Shown: positions 26,196-35,110, counted from the first letter of the stretch. The stretch: 64,000 nt of DNA from Vibrio hippocampi (GCF_921292975.1 NZ_CAKLCM010000002.1:2294001-2358000), one strand, 5' to 3'. Program-made: numbers and translations. Notes: generated by a model from the sequence alone, not told the origin.

Positions 26196-27326
26196 TTACC
26201 AAGTGCGAACTCGGTTGACACTTTCGGTGACGGTATTAATGCCATCAATGGTTGGGATAATTTGCGCTAGTAGACGGTTCCAACGTGTTAGCGGTGTCGC
26301 TGTTACGTAAATCACATCGTATGGCTCTAACTCAAATTCGGTGCCTAAAAACAACGATGTCGCATCTTGCATATTTAGCTGATAAACATTAGCGATTTTA
26401 TCTGATAGCTCCTTGCTCGCATTCGGTCGAATAACAAAGATCCCCGTTGCTGCGGCGCCAATCTCATTAATACCGCCGACGGTGCTTAACGCTTCGGTTA
26501 AGCTCATACCGTTACGTTCCATTTTTAATGTTTGCGGTGAGACAACTTCACCCATCACAAATACTTTTTGCGCATCGTTACGTGGAACATGGATAATATC
26601 GCCAGGTTGCATCAAACGGTTTTGAGTTAAATCGCCTTTTTGCATTAAAGCAAAAAGAGAGATGCGTTGTTCAACCCCATTACGAGTCAAAGCGACATTG
26701 CGCCAGTCTGCATCTGTTTCCAAGCCACCCGCTTGATTCACCGCGTCCAACAGCGTCATGGGAATATTGGTGACCGCTTGTTGACCTGGGTTTTCAACTT
26801 CACCAGTCACATAGACCTTCTTAGAGCGAAACGCCGCCACATTGACATCCACTTGCGGGCTTTCAATGTATTTGGTCAAGCGCTGTTGCATCTCGGCACG
26901 AATTTCACGCGTGGTTTTTCCGTCCACTTGTACAAAACCGATATAGGGATAGAAGATGGTGCCGTCGGCATTGACCCAATTGCCCGACTCTTCGGAGCTA
27001 CGGTACGAACCAGCGGGAATCGTTAGTTCTGGGTGATCCCAAACGGTAATATTAAGGATATCACCAGGACCAACACGGTATTGGTATTGGGCGATTTCAA
27101 GGTCAAGAGAAGTGTTGGCTTGGGCGGTTGGCTCCGGGGATTTAAATGAAGCAACACGCTCTGGGGTGAGAGGATAGACGTTAACCAAAGAGGAAATATC
27201 GGTGGTTTCATCCTCTGCTTGGATGACATGCTTGTTTTTAGTGGAGATGTGTCCTCCGGGCATTGCACATCCTGCGATGATCAGAGGTAGGAATAACGCT
27301 ATCGTAGTTTTTTTGACGTTGTTCAT
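26196..27326 (-). CDS. wza: Outer-membrane polysaccharide export lipoprotein
   Basis: The octameric outer-membrane channel for capsule or exopolysaccharide. The 376-residue precursor has a lipoprotein signal ending IIAGC (lipidated C20), a polysaccharide export domain beginning YRVGPGDILNITVWDHPEL, and SLBB-type repeats (VYVTGEVENPGQQAV; VFVMGEVVSPQTLKM). A C-terminal helix region includes LTRWNRLLAQIIPTIDGI. It is the first gene of the operon, downstream of an ops element and a 17.6-copy heptamer array. Confidence 0.96.
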   Translation of the reverse strand: MNNVKKTTIALFLPLIIAGCAMPGGHISTKNKHVIQAEDETTDISSLVNVYPLTPERVASFKSPEPTAQANTSLDLEIAQYQYRVGPGDILNITVWDHPELTIPAGSYRSSEESGNWVNADGTIFYPYIGFVQVDGKTTREIRAEMQQRLTKYIESPQVDVNVAAFRSKKVYVTGEVENPGQQAVTNIPMTLLDAVNQAGGLETDADWRNVALTRNGVEQRISLFALMQKGDLTQNRLMQPGDIIHVPRNDAQKVFVMGEVVSPQTLKMERNGMSLTEALSTVGGINEIGAAATGIFVIRPNASKELSDKIANVYQLNMQDATSLFLGTEFELEPYDVIYVTATPLTRWNRLLAQIIPTIDGINTVTESVNRVRTW

Positions 27327-27367
27327 TAAAGTGTAAGTTCCGAGTTTTACAGCAAGGATAATTTTAT

Positions 27368-27490
27368 GGGTCTAGGGTCTAGGGTCTAGGGTCTAGGGTC
27401 TAGGGTCTAGGGTCTAGGGTCTAGGGTCTAGGGTCTAGGGTCTAGGGTCTAGGGTCTAGGGTCTAGGGTCTAGGGTCTAGGGTCTAGGGT
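27368..27490 (+). repeat. Heptamer array, (GGGTCTA)17.6, in the wza leader
   Basis: 123 bp of perfect GGGTCTA repeats, 17 full units plus GGGT. It begins 41 bp upstream of the wza start codon and lies between it and the ops element, so it is expected to be transcribed (RNA UAGACCC). The unit differs from the wzc array in two bases but keeps the CTAGG core. Confidence 0.98.
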
Positions 27491-27569
27491 TCCATTATCG
27501 TTTTGTCTAGCCGTCTCAAGTCAAGGCTTGATTATAGTTTTGTTAGTAAATTGCGATTAACATCAAGTT

Positions 27570-27583
27570 GGTACGCTACCGCC
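27570..27583 (-). promoter_or_regulatory. ops element (JUMPstart core) of the wza operon
   Basis: On the minus strand GGCGGTAGCGTACC matches the ops consensus GGCGGTAGCGTG for 11 bases. It lies about 245 bp upstream of wza in the correct orientation. ops pauses RNA polymerase and recruits the antiterminator RfaH in long surface-polysaccharide operons. Confidence 0.85.
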
Positions 27584-27797
27584 CGCCGGTGTTCAGCACT
27601 CAACCATTTTGTGCAATTCGATTTAGTCCGTTAATGTCGCTGCGAGTTTACTCGTTGTTGCTAAGTATCGTGGCTAGTTAGTTACAGCAGTCGTTCTATG
27701 CCACATAACTTTATGCCACAAATGTGAAGCTTAAATGTCACAATCAAAGTTGCGATAGTTTGAACATCGCTAATCACGCATGCAAATCTGCCGCACC

Positions 27798-27825
27798 ATT
27801 ATCCATAATATGGTCGCTTTTACAA
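27798..27825 (-). promoter_or_regulatory. Candidate promoter of the wza operon
   Basis: On the minus strand TTGTAA (27820-27825) and GATAAT (27798-27803) are 16 bp apart, which would place ops about 210 nt into the leader. Other weak candidates exist closer to ops. Confidence 0.3.
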
Positions 27826-28261
27826 TTGATGCATACCTTAAATAACAAATATTAACGTACCAATTTTCCACCTACGAAATAGATGACAAGATAATAACAC
27901 TTTACTCATCAGTAAATCCCCACAAACCCAGTAATGACCAGCATTTATTGACAGATTGATTATTATTTTATTGCGTAAGATACAAAAGCAAACTGGTCAT
28001 ATTTGTAACTTCTTTGACGTCTTTATTTTTATTGCCATGTTAGTTATATTCCTATGCATTCGCTTTCCTTTTTCATAGGAACAAGGGGGCTTGCAAATCT
28101 CGGAGTAAATCTGCAATCTTGTCCTTAACTCACAAGGTATGTTAATCTTCGCCTCCCTTTTTCTGAGTGAATTTTCTACACTTATGGGTAGTTGTTAGAA
28201 GGTTCACAAATAGAAGATTAAGTTGATAACCCAATTTCATCACTGACTCTCCGATAAGTAA

Positions 28262-28921
<660 letters not shown>

Positions 28922-28932
28922 AGTTTTAGAAT

Positions 28933-29000
28933 TTAGGTGTTAGGTGTTAGGTGTTAGGTGTTAGGTGTTAGGTGTTAGGTGTTAGGTGTTAGGTGTTAGG
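28933..29000 (+). repeat. Heptamer array, (TTAGGTG)9.7, between gmk and rpoZ
   Basis: Nine perfect TTAGGTG units plus TTAGG, beginning 11 bp after the gmk stop. Same orientation as the other arrays, with C changed to T at the first base of the CTAGG core. Confidence 0.97.
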
Positions 29001-29007
29001 GTAAAGC

Positions 29008-29045
29008 CCCCTACATCCTAGAATCTAGCCCCCTAGACCCTAAAG
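29008..29045 (-). repeat. Degenerate inverted heptamer segment with CCTAGAATCTAG core
   Basis: CCCCTACATCCTAGAATCTA followed by GCCCCCTAGACCC carries degenerate heptamers in the orientation opposite to the array just before it. Together they can form a stem-loop. The core CCTAGAATCTAG starts at 29017. Confidence 0.7.
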
Positions 29046-29140
29046 TCTGATATCTATTTATTAATTGTTATCTAGAATCTATTCTTAATAACTTGTATAC
29101 TTTCTCGTCATTCAAAATTTAGTTAATTATTGGAGTTCTT

Positions 29141-29413
29141 ATGGCACGCGTAACTGTTCAAGACGCTGTTGAAAAAGTTGGTAACCGCTTTGATCTTGTT
29201 CTTATTTCGGCTCGCCGCGCACGTCAGATGCAAATCGGTGGTAAAGATGCACTTGTGCCAGAAGAGAACGATAAACCAACGGTTATCGCTCTACGCGAAA
29301 TCGAAGAAGGTTTGATCACTAAAGAAGTTCTTGATGCACGTGAGCGTCAAGAGCAGCAAGAGCAAGAAGCAGCAGAACTAGCGGCAGTCAGCAGCATCGC
29401 TCACAACCGTTAA
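29141..29413 (+). CDS. rpoZ: RNA polymerase omega subunit
   Basis: The 90-residue omega subunit assists RNA polymerase assembly and forms part of one ppGpp site. [20 protein letters not shown] and [20 protein letters not shown] (separate runs) are family hallmarks, and [12 protein letters not shown] completes the conserved core. GGAG lies seven bases upstream of the ATG. It is followed 42 bp later by spoT, as in related genomes. Confidence 0.97.
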   Translation: MARVTVQDAVEKVGNRFDLVLISARRARQMQIGGKDALVPEENDKPTVIALREIEEGLITKEVLDARERQEQQEQEAAELAAVSSIAHNR

Positions 29414-29455
29414 TTCTCTCCTACTTAGAGTTTCATCGACTTTCGGGCCTAAAAT

Positions 29456-31573
29456 TTGTACCTATTCGATAGCCTTAAAGACGTTGCCCAAGAATACCTA
29501 ACAGAGCCTCAAATTGAGGCTCTGCGTCAATCTTATGTGGTAGCAAGAGATGCCCATGAAGGGCAGACCCGCTCAAGCGGGGAACCTTACATCATTCACC
29601 CTGTTGCTGTAGCTCGCATCTTGGCAGAAATGCGCCTGGATTTGGAGACGCTACAAGCGGCACTGTTGCATGATGTCATTGAAGACACTGAAGTCACGAA
29701 AGAAGAGCTAGAAGCGCAATTTGGTAACAGTGTAGCCGAACTGGTTGATGGTGTTTCTAAACTCGATAAGCTGAAATTCCGCGATCGTAAAGAAGCCCAA
29801 GCCGAGAACTTTAGAAAAATGGTTCTGGCGATGGTGCAAGATATTCGCGTCATCCTGATTAAGCTTAGTGACCGAACCCACAACATGCGTACCCTTGGTG
29901 CCCTGCGTCCCGACAAAAAACGTCGTATCGCGCGTGAAACCTTGGAGATCTACGCGCCACTCGCTCACCGTCTTGGTATCCATAATATTAAGACCGAGCT
30001 AGAAGAGTTGGGGTTTGAGGCACTTTATCCGAATCGCTATCGCGTATTGCGTGACGTCGTTAAGGCGGCTCGCGGTAACCGTAAAGAGATGATTCAGCGC
30101 ATTCACCGTGAAATTGAAGGTCGCTTAGACGAGTTCGGTTTGCAATGTCGCGTCTTAGGTCGTGAAAAGAACCTCTATTCCATCTACAACAAGATGAAAT
30201 CGAAAGAGCAGAGATTCCATACCATTATGGACATCTATGCGTTTCGCGTCATCGTAGATAGTGCTGACACCTGTTATCGCGTGTTAGGTCAGGTTCACAG
30301 CCTGTACAAGCCTCGTCCAAGTCGCATGAAAGATTACATCGCGGTTCCGAAAGCGAACGGCTATCAATCTTTGCATACCTCGATGGTCGGTCCTCACGGC
30401 GTTCCTGTTGAAGTACAGATTCGTACTGAAGATATGGACCAGATGGCAGACAAAGGTGTGGCGGCACACTGGGCTTATAAAGGTAATGGTGACCGCACTG
30501 GCACCACAGCACAGATTAAAGCACAACGCTGGATGCAAAGCCTACTTGAGCTACAGCAAAGCGCCGGTAACTCGTTTGAATTTATCGAAAACGTAAAATC
30601 TGACCTGTTCCCTGATGAGATTTACGTCTTTACACCGAAAGGTCGCATCGTCGAATTGCCGTTGGGTGCTACTGCCGTTGATTTTGCTTACGCGGTACAT
30701 ACCGATGTGGGTAATACTTGTGTTGGCGCCAGAGTCGATCGCAGCCCTTATCCTTTGAGCAAAGCCCTTAAGAACGGACAGACGGTTGAGATCATCAGCG
30801 CCCCTGGTGCCAGACCAAATGCCGCTTGGCTGAACTATGTGGTGACCTCTCGGGCTCGCACTAAGATCCGCCAGGTACTTAAGACGATGCGTCGCGAAGA
30901 ATCGATTGTGTTGGGTCGTCGTTTACTCAACCATGCTTTAGGTCGTCACTCGATTGATACTATCTATCCAGAAAATGTGGCCGAAGTATTAAGCGATCTT
31001 AGACTGGAAAGCACCGATGAATTGCTTGCCGCTATCGGTCTTGGTGAATTGATGAGCATCGTGATTGCTCGCCGACTATTGGGTGATACCGATGAACTGA
31101 CACAAACCAGTTCGGTTCCATCATCTGGTAAGAGACTGCCGATTCGTGGCGCGGAAGGTATTTTGCTGACCTTTGCCAATTGCTGCCATCCGATTCCAGA
31201 CGATCATATTATTGCGCACGTTTCTCCGGGGCGTGGTCTTGTGGTTCACCGTGAAACCTGTCCAAATGTTCGTGGCTATCAAAAAGAGCCGGATAAATAT
31301 ATGGCAGTTGAGTGGAGTGATGATTACGAACAGGAATTTACGGCCGAACTGAAAGTGGACCTACAAAACCACCAAGGTGCACTGGCAGAATTGACCAATG
31401 TCATTGCGAAAACTGGCTCGAATATTCACGGTATTTCAACCGAAGAGCGTGATGGTCGTTTGTATACCGTCACCGTGCTGTTGACGACCAAAGATCGTGT
31501 CCACCTCGCTGGTATTATGAAGCGTATTCGCGTGATGCCTCATGCACTTCGTGTCAGACGTCGTAAAAACTAG
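29456..31573 (+). CDS. spoT: Bifunctional (p)ppGpp synthetase/hydrolase
   Basis: Controls the stringent-response alarmone. The 705 residues contain an HD hydrolase domain with ALLHDVIEDT (67-76) and DRTHNMRTLG, a synthetase domain with MDIYAFRVIV, NGYQSLHTSM and VEVQIRTEDMDQ, a TGS domain near 390-450 (EIYVFTPKGRIVELP), and a C-terminal ACT domain. The start is TTG at 29456, giving MYLFDSL, which agrees with E. coli SpoT, also started by TTG. Only a weak ribosome binding site is visible. A strong terminator follows before trmH. Confidence 0.97.
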   Translation: MYLFDSLKDVAQEYLTEPQIEALRQSYVVARDAHEGQTRSSGEPYIIHPVAVARILAEMRLDLETLQAALLHDVIEDTEVTKEELEAQFGNSVAELVDGVSKLDKLKFRDRKEAQAENFRKMVLAMVQDIRVILIKLSDRTHNMRTLGALRPDKKRRIARETLEIYAPLAHRLGIHNIKTELEELGFEALYPNRYRVLRDVVKAARGNRKEMIQRIHREIEGRLDEFGLQCRVLGREKNLYSIYNKMKSKEQRFHTIMDIYAFRVIVDSADTCYRVLGQVHSLYKPRPSRMKDYIAVPKANGYQSLHTSMVGPHGVPVEVQIRTEDMDQMADKGVAAHWAYKGNGDRTGTTAQIKAQRWMQSLLELQQSAGNSFEFIENVKSDLFPDEIYVFTPKGRIVELPLGATAVDFAYAVHTDVGNTCVGARVDRSPYPLSKALKNGQTVEIISAPGARPNAAWLNYVVTSRARTKIRQVLKTMRREESIVLGRRLLNHALGRHSIDTIYPENVAEVLSDLRLESTDELLAAIGLGELMSIVIARRLLGDTDELTQTSSVPSSGKRLPIRGAEGILLTFANCCHPIPDDHIIAHVSPGRGLVVHRETCPNVRGYQKEPDKYMAVEWSDDYEQEFTAELKVDLQNHQGALAELTNVIAKTGSNIHGISTEERDGRLYTVTVLLTTKDRVHLAGIMKRIRVMPHALRVRRRKN

Positions 31574-31592
31574 TACCAACGCTTAATTTAAT

Positions 31593-31625
31593 ACGGGTTC
31601 GATATCATATCGAGCCCGTTTTATT
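31593..31625 (+). terminator. Terminator between spoT and trmH
   Basis: ACGGGTTCGATAT and ATATCGAGCCCGT form a 13-pair stem (one G-T pair) around a single C, followed by TTTATTT. It ends about 12 bp before the trmH start, so it may attenuate read-through. Confidence 0.75.
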
Positions 31626-31637
31626 TGGAATCTATTA

Positions 31638-32324
31638 ATGAATTTAGAACGTTACCAGCGCATTTTAGAGGTGCTAAAAGCACGCCAACCTGATCTCACT
31701 CTGCTACTTGAGCAAGTCCATAAGCCCAACAATGTGTCTGCGGTTATCCGTACCGCCGATGCCGCGGGTGTTCATAAAGTTCACGCCGTCTGGCCTGATG
31801 AAAAAATGCGTACTCTCAGCCATACCTCCGCCGGCGCAAGAAACTGGGTGGAAGTCGAAACCCATGACACCGTCGCCGACGCGGTGCGCGAGTTAAAGTC
31901 ACAAGGAATGCAAGTTTTAGCGACCAACCTATCGGACAGTGCCGTCGACTTTCGTGAAATCGACTACACCAAACCAACCGCAATTATCCTCGGCGGCGAG
32001 AAGCACGGCATTACCCAAGACGCACTCTCTGAAGCAGACCAAGATATTATTATTCCCATGGTCGGCATGGTGCAGTCACTCAATGTCTCCGTAGCAAGCG
32101 CTTTGATCCTGTTTGAAGCACAAAGGCAGCGCCAATTAGCGGGGATGTATGACCGTGAGTACAGTGCTTTGCCGCAAGAGACCATTCATCGCATTCTGTT
32201 TGAACGCGGGCATCCGGTTTTAGCGAAGGTAGCGAAGAAGAAAGGGTTAGCCTATCCAGCATTGGATGAGCAAGGACAGGTTGTGGCGGATGAGGGGTGG
32301 TGGGGTGAAATGCAAAATAAGTAG
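31638..32324 (+). CDS. trmH: tRNA (guanosine-18-2'-O)-methyltransferase
   Basis: A SPOUT methyltransferase modifying G18 in the tRNA D-loop. The 228 residues show PNNVSAVIRTADAAGVHKVH (28-47), the NxxxxxRT motif 1, then AIILGGEKHGIT and VGMVQSLNVSVASALILFEA, the knot region that binds S-adenosylmethionine. The C-terminal extension is typical of TrmH rather than RlmB. In E. coli it is followed directly by recG; here 660 bp with a heptamer array and a four-helix-bundle gene intervene. Confidence 0.95.
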   Translation: MNLERYQRILEVLKARQPDLTLLLEQVHKPNNVSAVIRTADAAGVHKVHAVWPDEKMRTLSHTSAGARNWVEVETHDTVADAVRELKSQGMQVLATNLSDSAVDFREIDYTKPTAIILGGEKHGITQDALSEADQDIIIPMVGMVQSLNVSVASALILFEAQRQRQLAGMYDREYSALPQETIHRILFERGHPVLAKVAKKKGLAYPALDEQGQVVADEGWWGEMQNK

Positions 32325-32335
32325 TAGAAGAAGGG

Positions 32336-32384
32336 GCTAGGTGCTAGGTGCTAGGTGCTAGGTGCTAGGTGCTAGGTGCTAGGT
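32336..32384 (+). repeat. Heptamer array, (GCTAGGT)7, after trmH
   Basis: Seven perfect GCTAGGT units starting 11 bp after the trmH stop. Identical unit to the array before wzc. Confidence 0.97.
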
Positions 32385-32457
32385 AATAGGCTGAGCGAGC
32401 GACTAAAAGTCTGCTACTACAGAAAAACTATCGATACCTTAGACATTAAAGCGCGCT

Positions 32458-32487
32458 CCCTCTAACTCCTAGAATCTAGTCCCTTTC
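32458..32487 (-). repeat. Inverted heptamer segment at the 3' end of the four-helix-bundle gene
   Basis: CTCCTAGAATCTAGTCCC (32466-32483) with CCTAGAATCTAG at 32468-32479 lies in the orientation opposite to the array 75 bp away. The last codons of the neighbouring minus-strand gene (GLDSRS and stop) lie inside it. Confidence 0.75.
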
Positions 32488-32830
32488 CTTCCCTTTCCCT
32501 AATCTTTATCAATTGCGCTAGCATCGCTGAGATTTGTTTCGCTTCATTAATAAATTCAATAGCTTGAGTTTTTCTTATATAACCTAGCTCGGAAGCGATG
32601 TAGAGCTGAGTGATAACTTCGCCGCATGAGCCTTTTGCTATGTAGAAAAATCGAGCTGACTCTCGCTTAGTCTGGCGTTCTTCTCCCTCCGCGATGTTAG
32701 AAGGTACGGAGAGCGAACTTCGACATAGTTGGTCTTTTAGTCCGAAATTCTTACAGCTATCCATTGTTCGAACAATATCAACACACAAACGACAACTTCT
32801 CTTCCAAACATTAAGTCGCTCAAAACGCAT
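32462..32830 (-). CDS. Four-helix-bundle protein (S23/IVP family)
   Basis: A 122-residue all-helical protein of the family first described from intervening sequences of 23S rRNA genes. Hallmarks are FERLNVWKRS at the start, GLKDQLCRSSLSVPSNIAEG (30-49), RFFYIAKGS near 60-68, and ELGYI near 81-85. The ATG at 32830 is preceded by GGAGGG with seven bases spacing. Relatives bind RNA or act as accessory proteins (bAvd) of diversity-generating retroelements; no reverse transcriptase is present here. It is inserted, antisense, between trmH and recG, flanked by heptamer-type repeats, and its last six codons lie in repeat sequence. Function unknown. Confidence 0.85.
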   Translation of the reverse strand: MRFERLNVWKRSCRLCVDIVRTMDSCKNFGLKDQLCRSSLSVPSNIAEGEERQTKRESARFFYIAKGSCGEVITQLYIASELGYIRKTQAIEFINEAKQISAMLAQLIKIREREGKGLDSRS

Positions 32831-32876
32831 CACCACACCCTCCAATCAACTAGTTTTCCTCAGAATCTCACAAAAC

Positions 32877-32926
32877 ACCGCCTAGCACCTACAACCTAGC
32901 CTCTACAACCTCTAGTCCCTTCCAAC
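32877..32926 (-). repeat. Degenerate inverted heptamer segment upstream of the four-helix-bundle gene
   Basis: GCCTAGCACCTACAACCTAG continues as CCTCTACAACCTCTAGTCCC, spaced mostly at multiples of seven bases, with the C-rich strand on top. It closes the repeat-flanked segment that contains the four-helix-bundle gene. Confidence 0.65.
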
Positions 32927-32934
32927 CTTTAAAA

Positions 32935-32950
32935 CTGTACAAAATAACAG
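32935..32950 (+). promoter_or_regulatory. LexA-type SOS box upstream of recG
   Basis: CTGTACAAAATAACAG fits CTGT-N8-ACAG perfectly, within AA..TA flanks, 34 bp before the recG start. In E. coli recG is not a classical SOS gene, so this would be a local difference. Confidence 0.7.
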
Positions 32951-32984
32951 TAATATATTTACTCATTACCAAAAACAAAATCGG

Positions 32985-35072
32985 ATGGTCGATATGGCTC
33001 AGTTACTCTCAGCAATTCCTTTAACTTCACTTAATGGTGTTGGGGCTAAGGTCGCGGAGAAGCTGGAGAAAGTGGGTTTGCATAGTGTTCAAGACTTGCT
33101 GTTTCATCTGCCTCATCGTTATGAAGACCGTACTCGGATCTATCCGATTATTAAGCTCCATCCCGGGCTTTGGGGGTCTGTTCAGGGGAGGATAATGACG
33201 AGCGATGTTGCTTTTGGTCGACGCAAGATGCTGACGGTTAAGGTGAGTGATGGTAATGGCACGATTACCCTGCGCTTCTTTAACTTCACTGCAGCGATGA
33301 AGAATAACTTTAGTGAAGGTCGAGTCGTTGTTGCTTATGGGGAAGTGAAACGAGGTAACCATGGACTGGAAATCATTCATCCTGAATATAAGTTTCATAC
33401 CGAAGGCAACAACGTCAAGCTAGAGCAAACCCTGACGCCGGTTTACCCAACCACTGATGGGCTTAGACAGCTCACACTCAAAAGCCTGACTGACCAAGCG
33501 TTGGCGTTGATGAATAAAGCCGCGGTCGATGAGCTGCTGCCAAGTGGCTTATATCACCAACAAATGACCCTCGTAGAAGCGCTGCACACCATTCATCGGC
33601 CACCACCGAACATTAACCTTGATGATTTTGACCAAGGTAAGCATCCTGCTCAGCAACGTCTGATCATCGAAGAGTTAATGGCACAGAATCTTTCGATGTT
33701 GGCCGTCAGAGCGAAAGGTCAGCAAGATGATGCGATCTCTCTTCCTCGATCTACAACGCTTGTACAACAGTTGCTCGCGCAGTTACCTTTCTCACCTACT
33801 GGTGCTCAAAGTCGCGTAGTTGACGAGGTAGTCGGCGACCTAGCAAAGTCGATTCCAATGATGCGATTGGTGCAAGGTGATGTCGGTTCTGGCAAGACGT
33901 TAGTCGCTGCATTGTCCGCGCTGCAAGCGATTGAGCAGGGTTATCAAGTAGCAATGATGGCACCGACCGAGTTGCTTGCAGAGCAGCATGCGATCAATTT
34001 TTCGCAATGGTTTGAGCCGCTAGGTATCCAAGTGGGCTGGTTATCCGGCAAGCAAAAGGGTAAGGCGAAGCAGCAGCAACTGGATTTGATTAAGAGTGGT
34101 GAAGCTAAGATGGTGGTCGGCACTCATGCGCTATTTCAAGAGTCGGTTGAGTTTGAACGTCTGGTTTTGGTGATTATTGATGAGCAGCATCGCTTTGGTG
34201 TTCACCAGCGTTTGGAGCTAAGAGCCAAGGGTGAAAAGCAAGGTTTCCATCCGCACCAGTTGATTATGACCGCCACGCCAATTCCTCGCACTCTGGCGAT
34301 GACCGCTTATGCCGATCTTGAAACCTCGGTGATCGACGAGTTACCGCCGGGGAGAACACCGATACAAACCGTCGCCATCCCTGATACCAAGCGTGATGAC
34401 ATTATCGAGCGGGTGAGAAACGCCTGTCTCAATGAAGGCAAACAAGCCTATTGGGTTTGTACCTTAATTGATGAGTCGGAAGTCTTGGAAGCGCAAGCGG
34501 CAGCGGAAACCGCCGATGAGCTGCAACGCAAACTACCCGAAATAAAAATAGGTTTGGTACATGGTCGAATGAAGTCAGCCGAAAAACAGCAGGTGATGCA
34601 GCAGTTTAAAGACAACGAACTGCACCTTTTGGTGGCAACAACGGTGATCGAAGTCGGTGTGGATGTACCCAACTCAAGCTTGATGATCATCGAGAACCCA
34701 GAGCGCCTTGGTCTTGCCCAATTGCATCAGTTGCGAGGGCGAGTTGGGCGAGGATCGGTGGCGAGTCATTGCGTGCTTTTATATCACTCACCTTTATCTA
34801 AAACGGCACAAAAGCGTCTTGGGGTACTCAGAGAAAGTAACGATGGCTTTGTGATTGCCCAAAAAGATCTGGAAATACGCGGTCCCGGTGAGTTATTGGG
34901 TACCAAACAGACCGGACTGGCGGACTTTAAAATTGCCGATTTAGTGCGAGATCAACGGTTGATTCCGGAAGTACAAAGAATTGCTCGCCATGTTCACGAG
35001 CAATACCCAGACAATGCAGAAAAAATTATCGACCGTTGGTTGGGCGATAGAGAACTCTATGCTAAAGCGTAA
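32985..35072 (+). CDS. recG: ATP-dependent DNA helicase RecG
   Basis: A branched-DNA helicase that remodels stalled replication forks and Holliday junctions. The 695 residues begin with a wedge domain (LNGVGAKVAEKLEKVGLHSV). The motor has LVQGDVGSGKTLVAAL (Walker A, motif I), VIIDEQHRFGVHQR (motif II, DEQH), TATPIPRTLA (motif III), and VATTVIEVGVDVPNSS with QLRGRVGRG (motifs V and VI). The start at 32985 is ATG; an ATG at 32994 (MAQLLSAIPL) is equally plausible. A LexA-type box lies just upstream, suggesting its own damage-inducible promoter. Confidence 0.96.
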   Translation: MVDMAQLLSAIPLTSLNGVGAKVAEKLEKVGLHSVQDLLFHLPHRYEDRTRIYPIIKLHPGLWGSVQGRIMTSDVAFGRRKMLTVKVSDGNGTITLRFFNFTAAMKNNFSEGRVVVAYGEVKRGNHGLEIIHPEYKFHTEGNNVKLEQTLTPVYPTTDGLRQLTLKSLTDQALALMNKAAVDELLPSGLYHQQMTLVEALHTIHRPPPNINLDDFDQGKHPAQQRLIIEELMAQNLSMLAVRAKGQQDDAISLPRSTTLVQQLLAQLPFSPTGAQSRVVDEVVGDLAKSIPMMRLVQGDVGSGKTLVAALSALQAIEQGYQVAMMAPTELLAEQHAINFSQWFEPLGIQVGWLSGKQKGKAKQQQLDLIKSGEAKMVVGTHALFQESVEFERLVLVIIDEQHRFGVHQRLELRAKGEKQGFHPHQLIMTATPIPRTLAMTAYADLETSVIDELPPGRTPIQTVAIPDTKRDDIIERVRNACLNEGKQAYWVCTLIDESEVLEAQAAAETADELQRKLPEIKIGLVHGRMKSAEKQQVMQQFKDNELHLLVATTVIEVGVDVPNSSLMIIENPERLGLAQLHQLRGRVGRGSVASHCVLLYHSPLSKTAQKRLGVLRESNDGFVIAQKDLEIRGPGELLGTKQTGLADFKIADLVRDQRLIPEVQRIARHVHEQYPDNAEKIIDRWLGDRELYAKA

Positions 35073-35088
35073 ACAGCGATAGATAAGA

Positions 35089-35110
35089 GGGGCATTATGC
35101 CCCTTTGATA
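35089..35110. terminator. Terminator-like hairpin between recG and envZ
   Basis: GGGGCAT-T-ATGCCCC (35089-35103) then TTTGAT, between convergent genes; the envZ stop codon lies inside it. The T run is short. Confidence 0.5.

Noticed and set aside
27368..27490. Telomere-like repeat indicating a linear end
   Set aside because: The unit resembles plant-type TTTAGGG, but it is internal, in an operon leader, with genes continuing on both sides.
27715..27745. CRP site upstream of wza (TGTGA...TCACA)
   Set aside because: The half-sites are 10 bp apart instead of 6, so it does not fit a CRP dimer site.
32462..32830. Diversity-generating retroelement accessory gene
   Set aside because: The protein belongs to the same fold family as bAvd, but there is no reverse transcriptase, template repeat or variable gene nearby.
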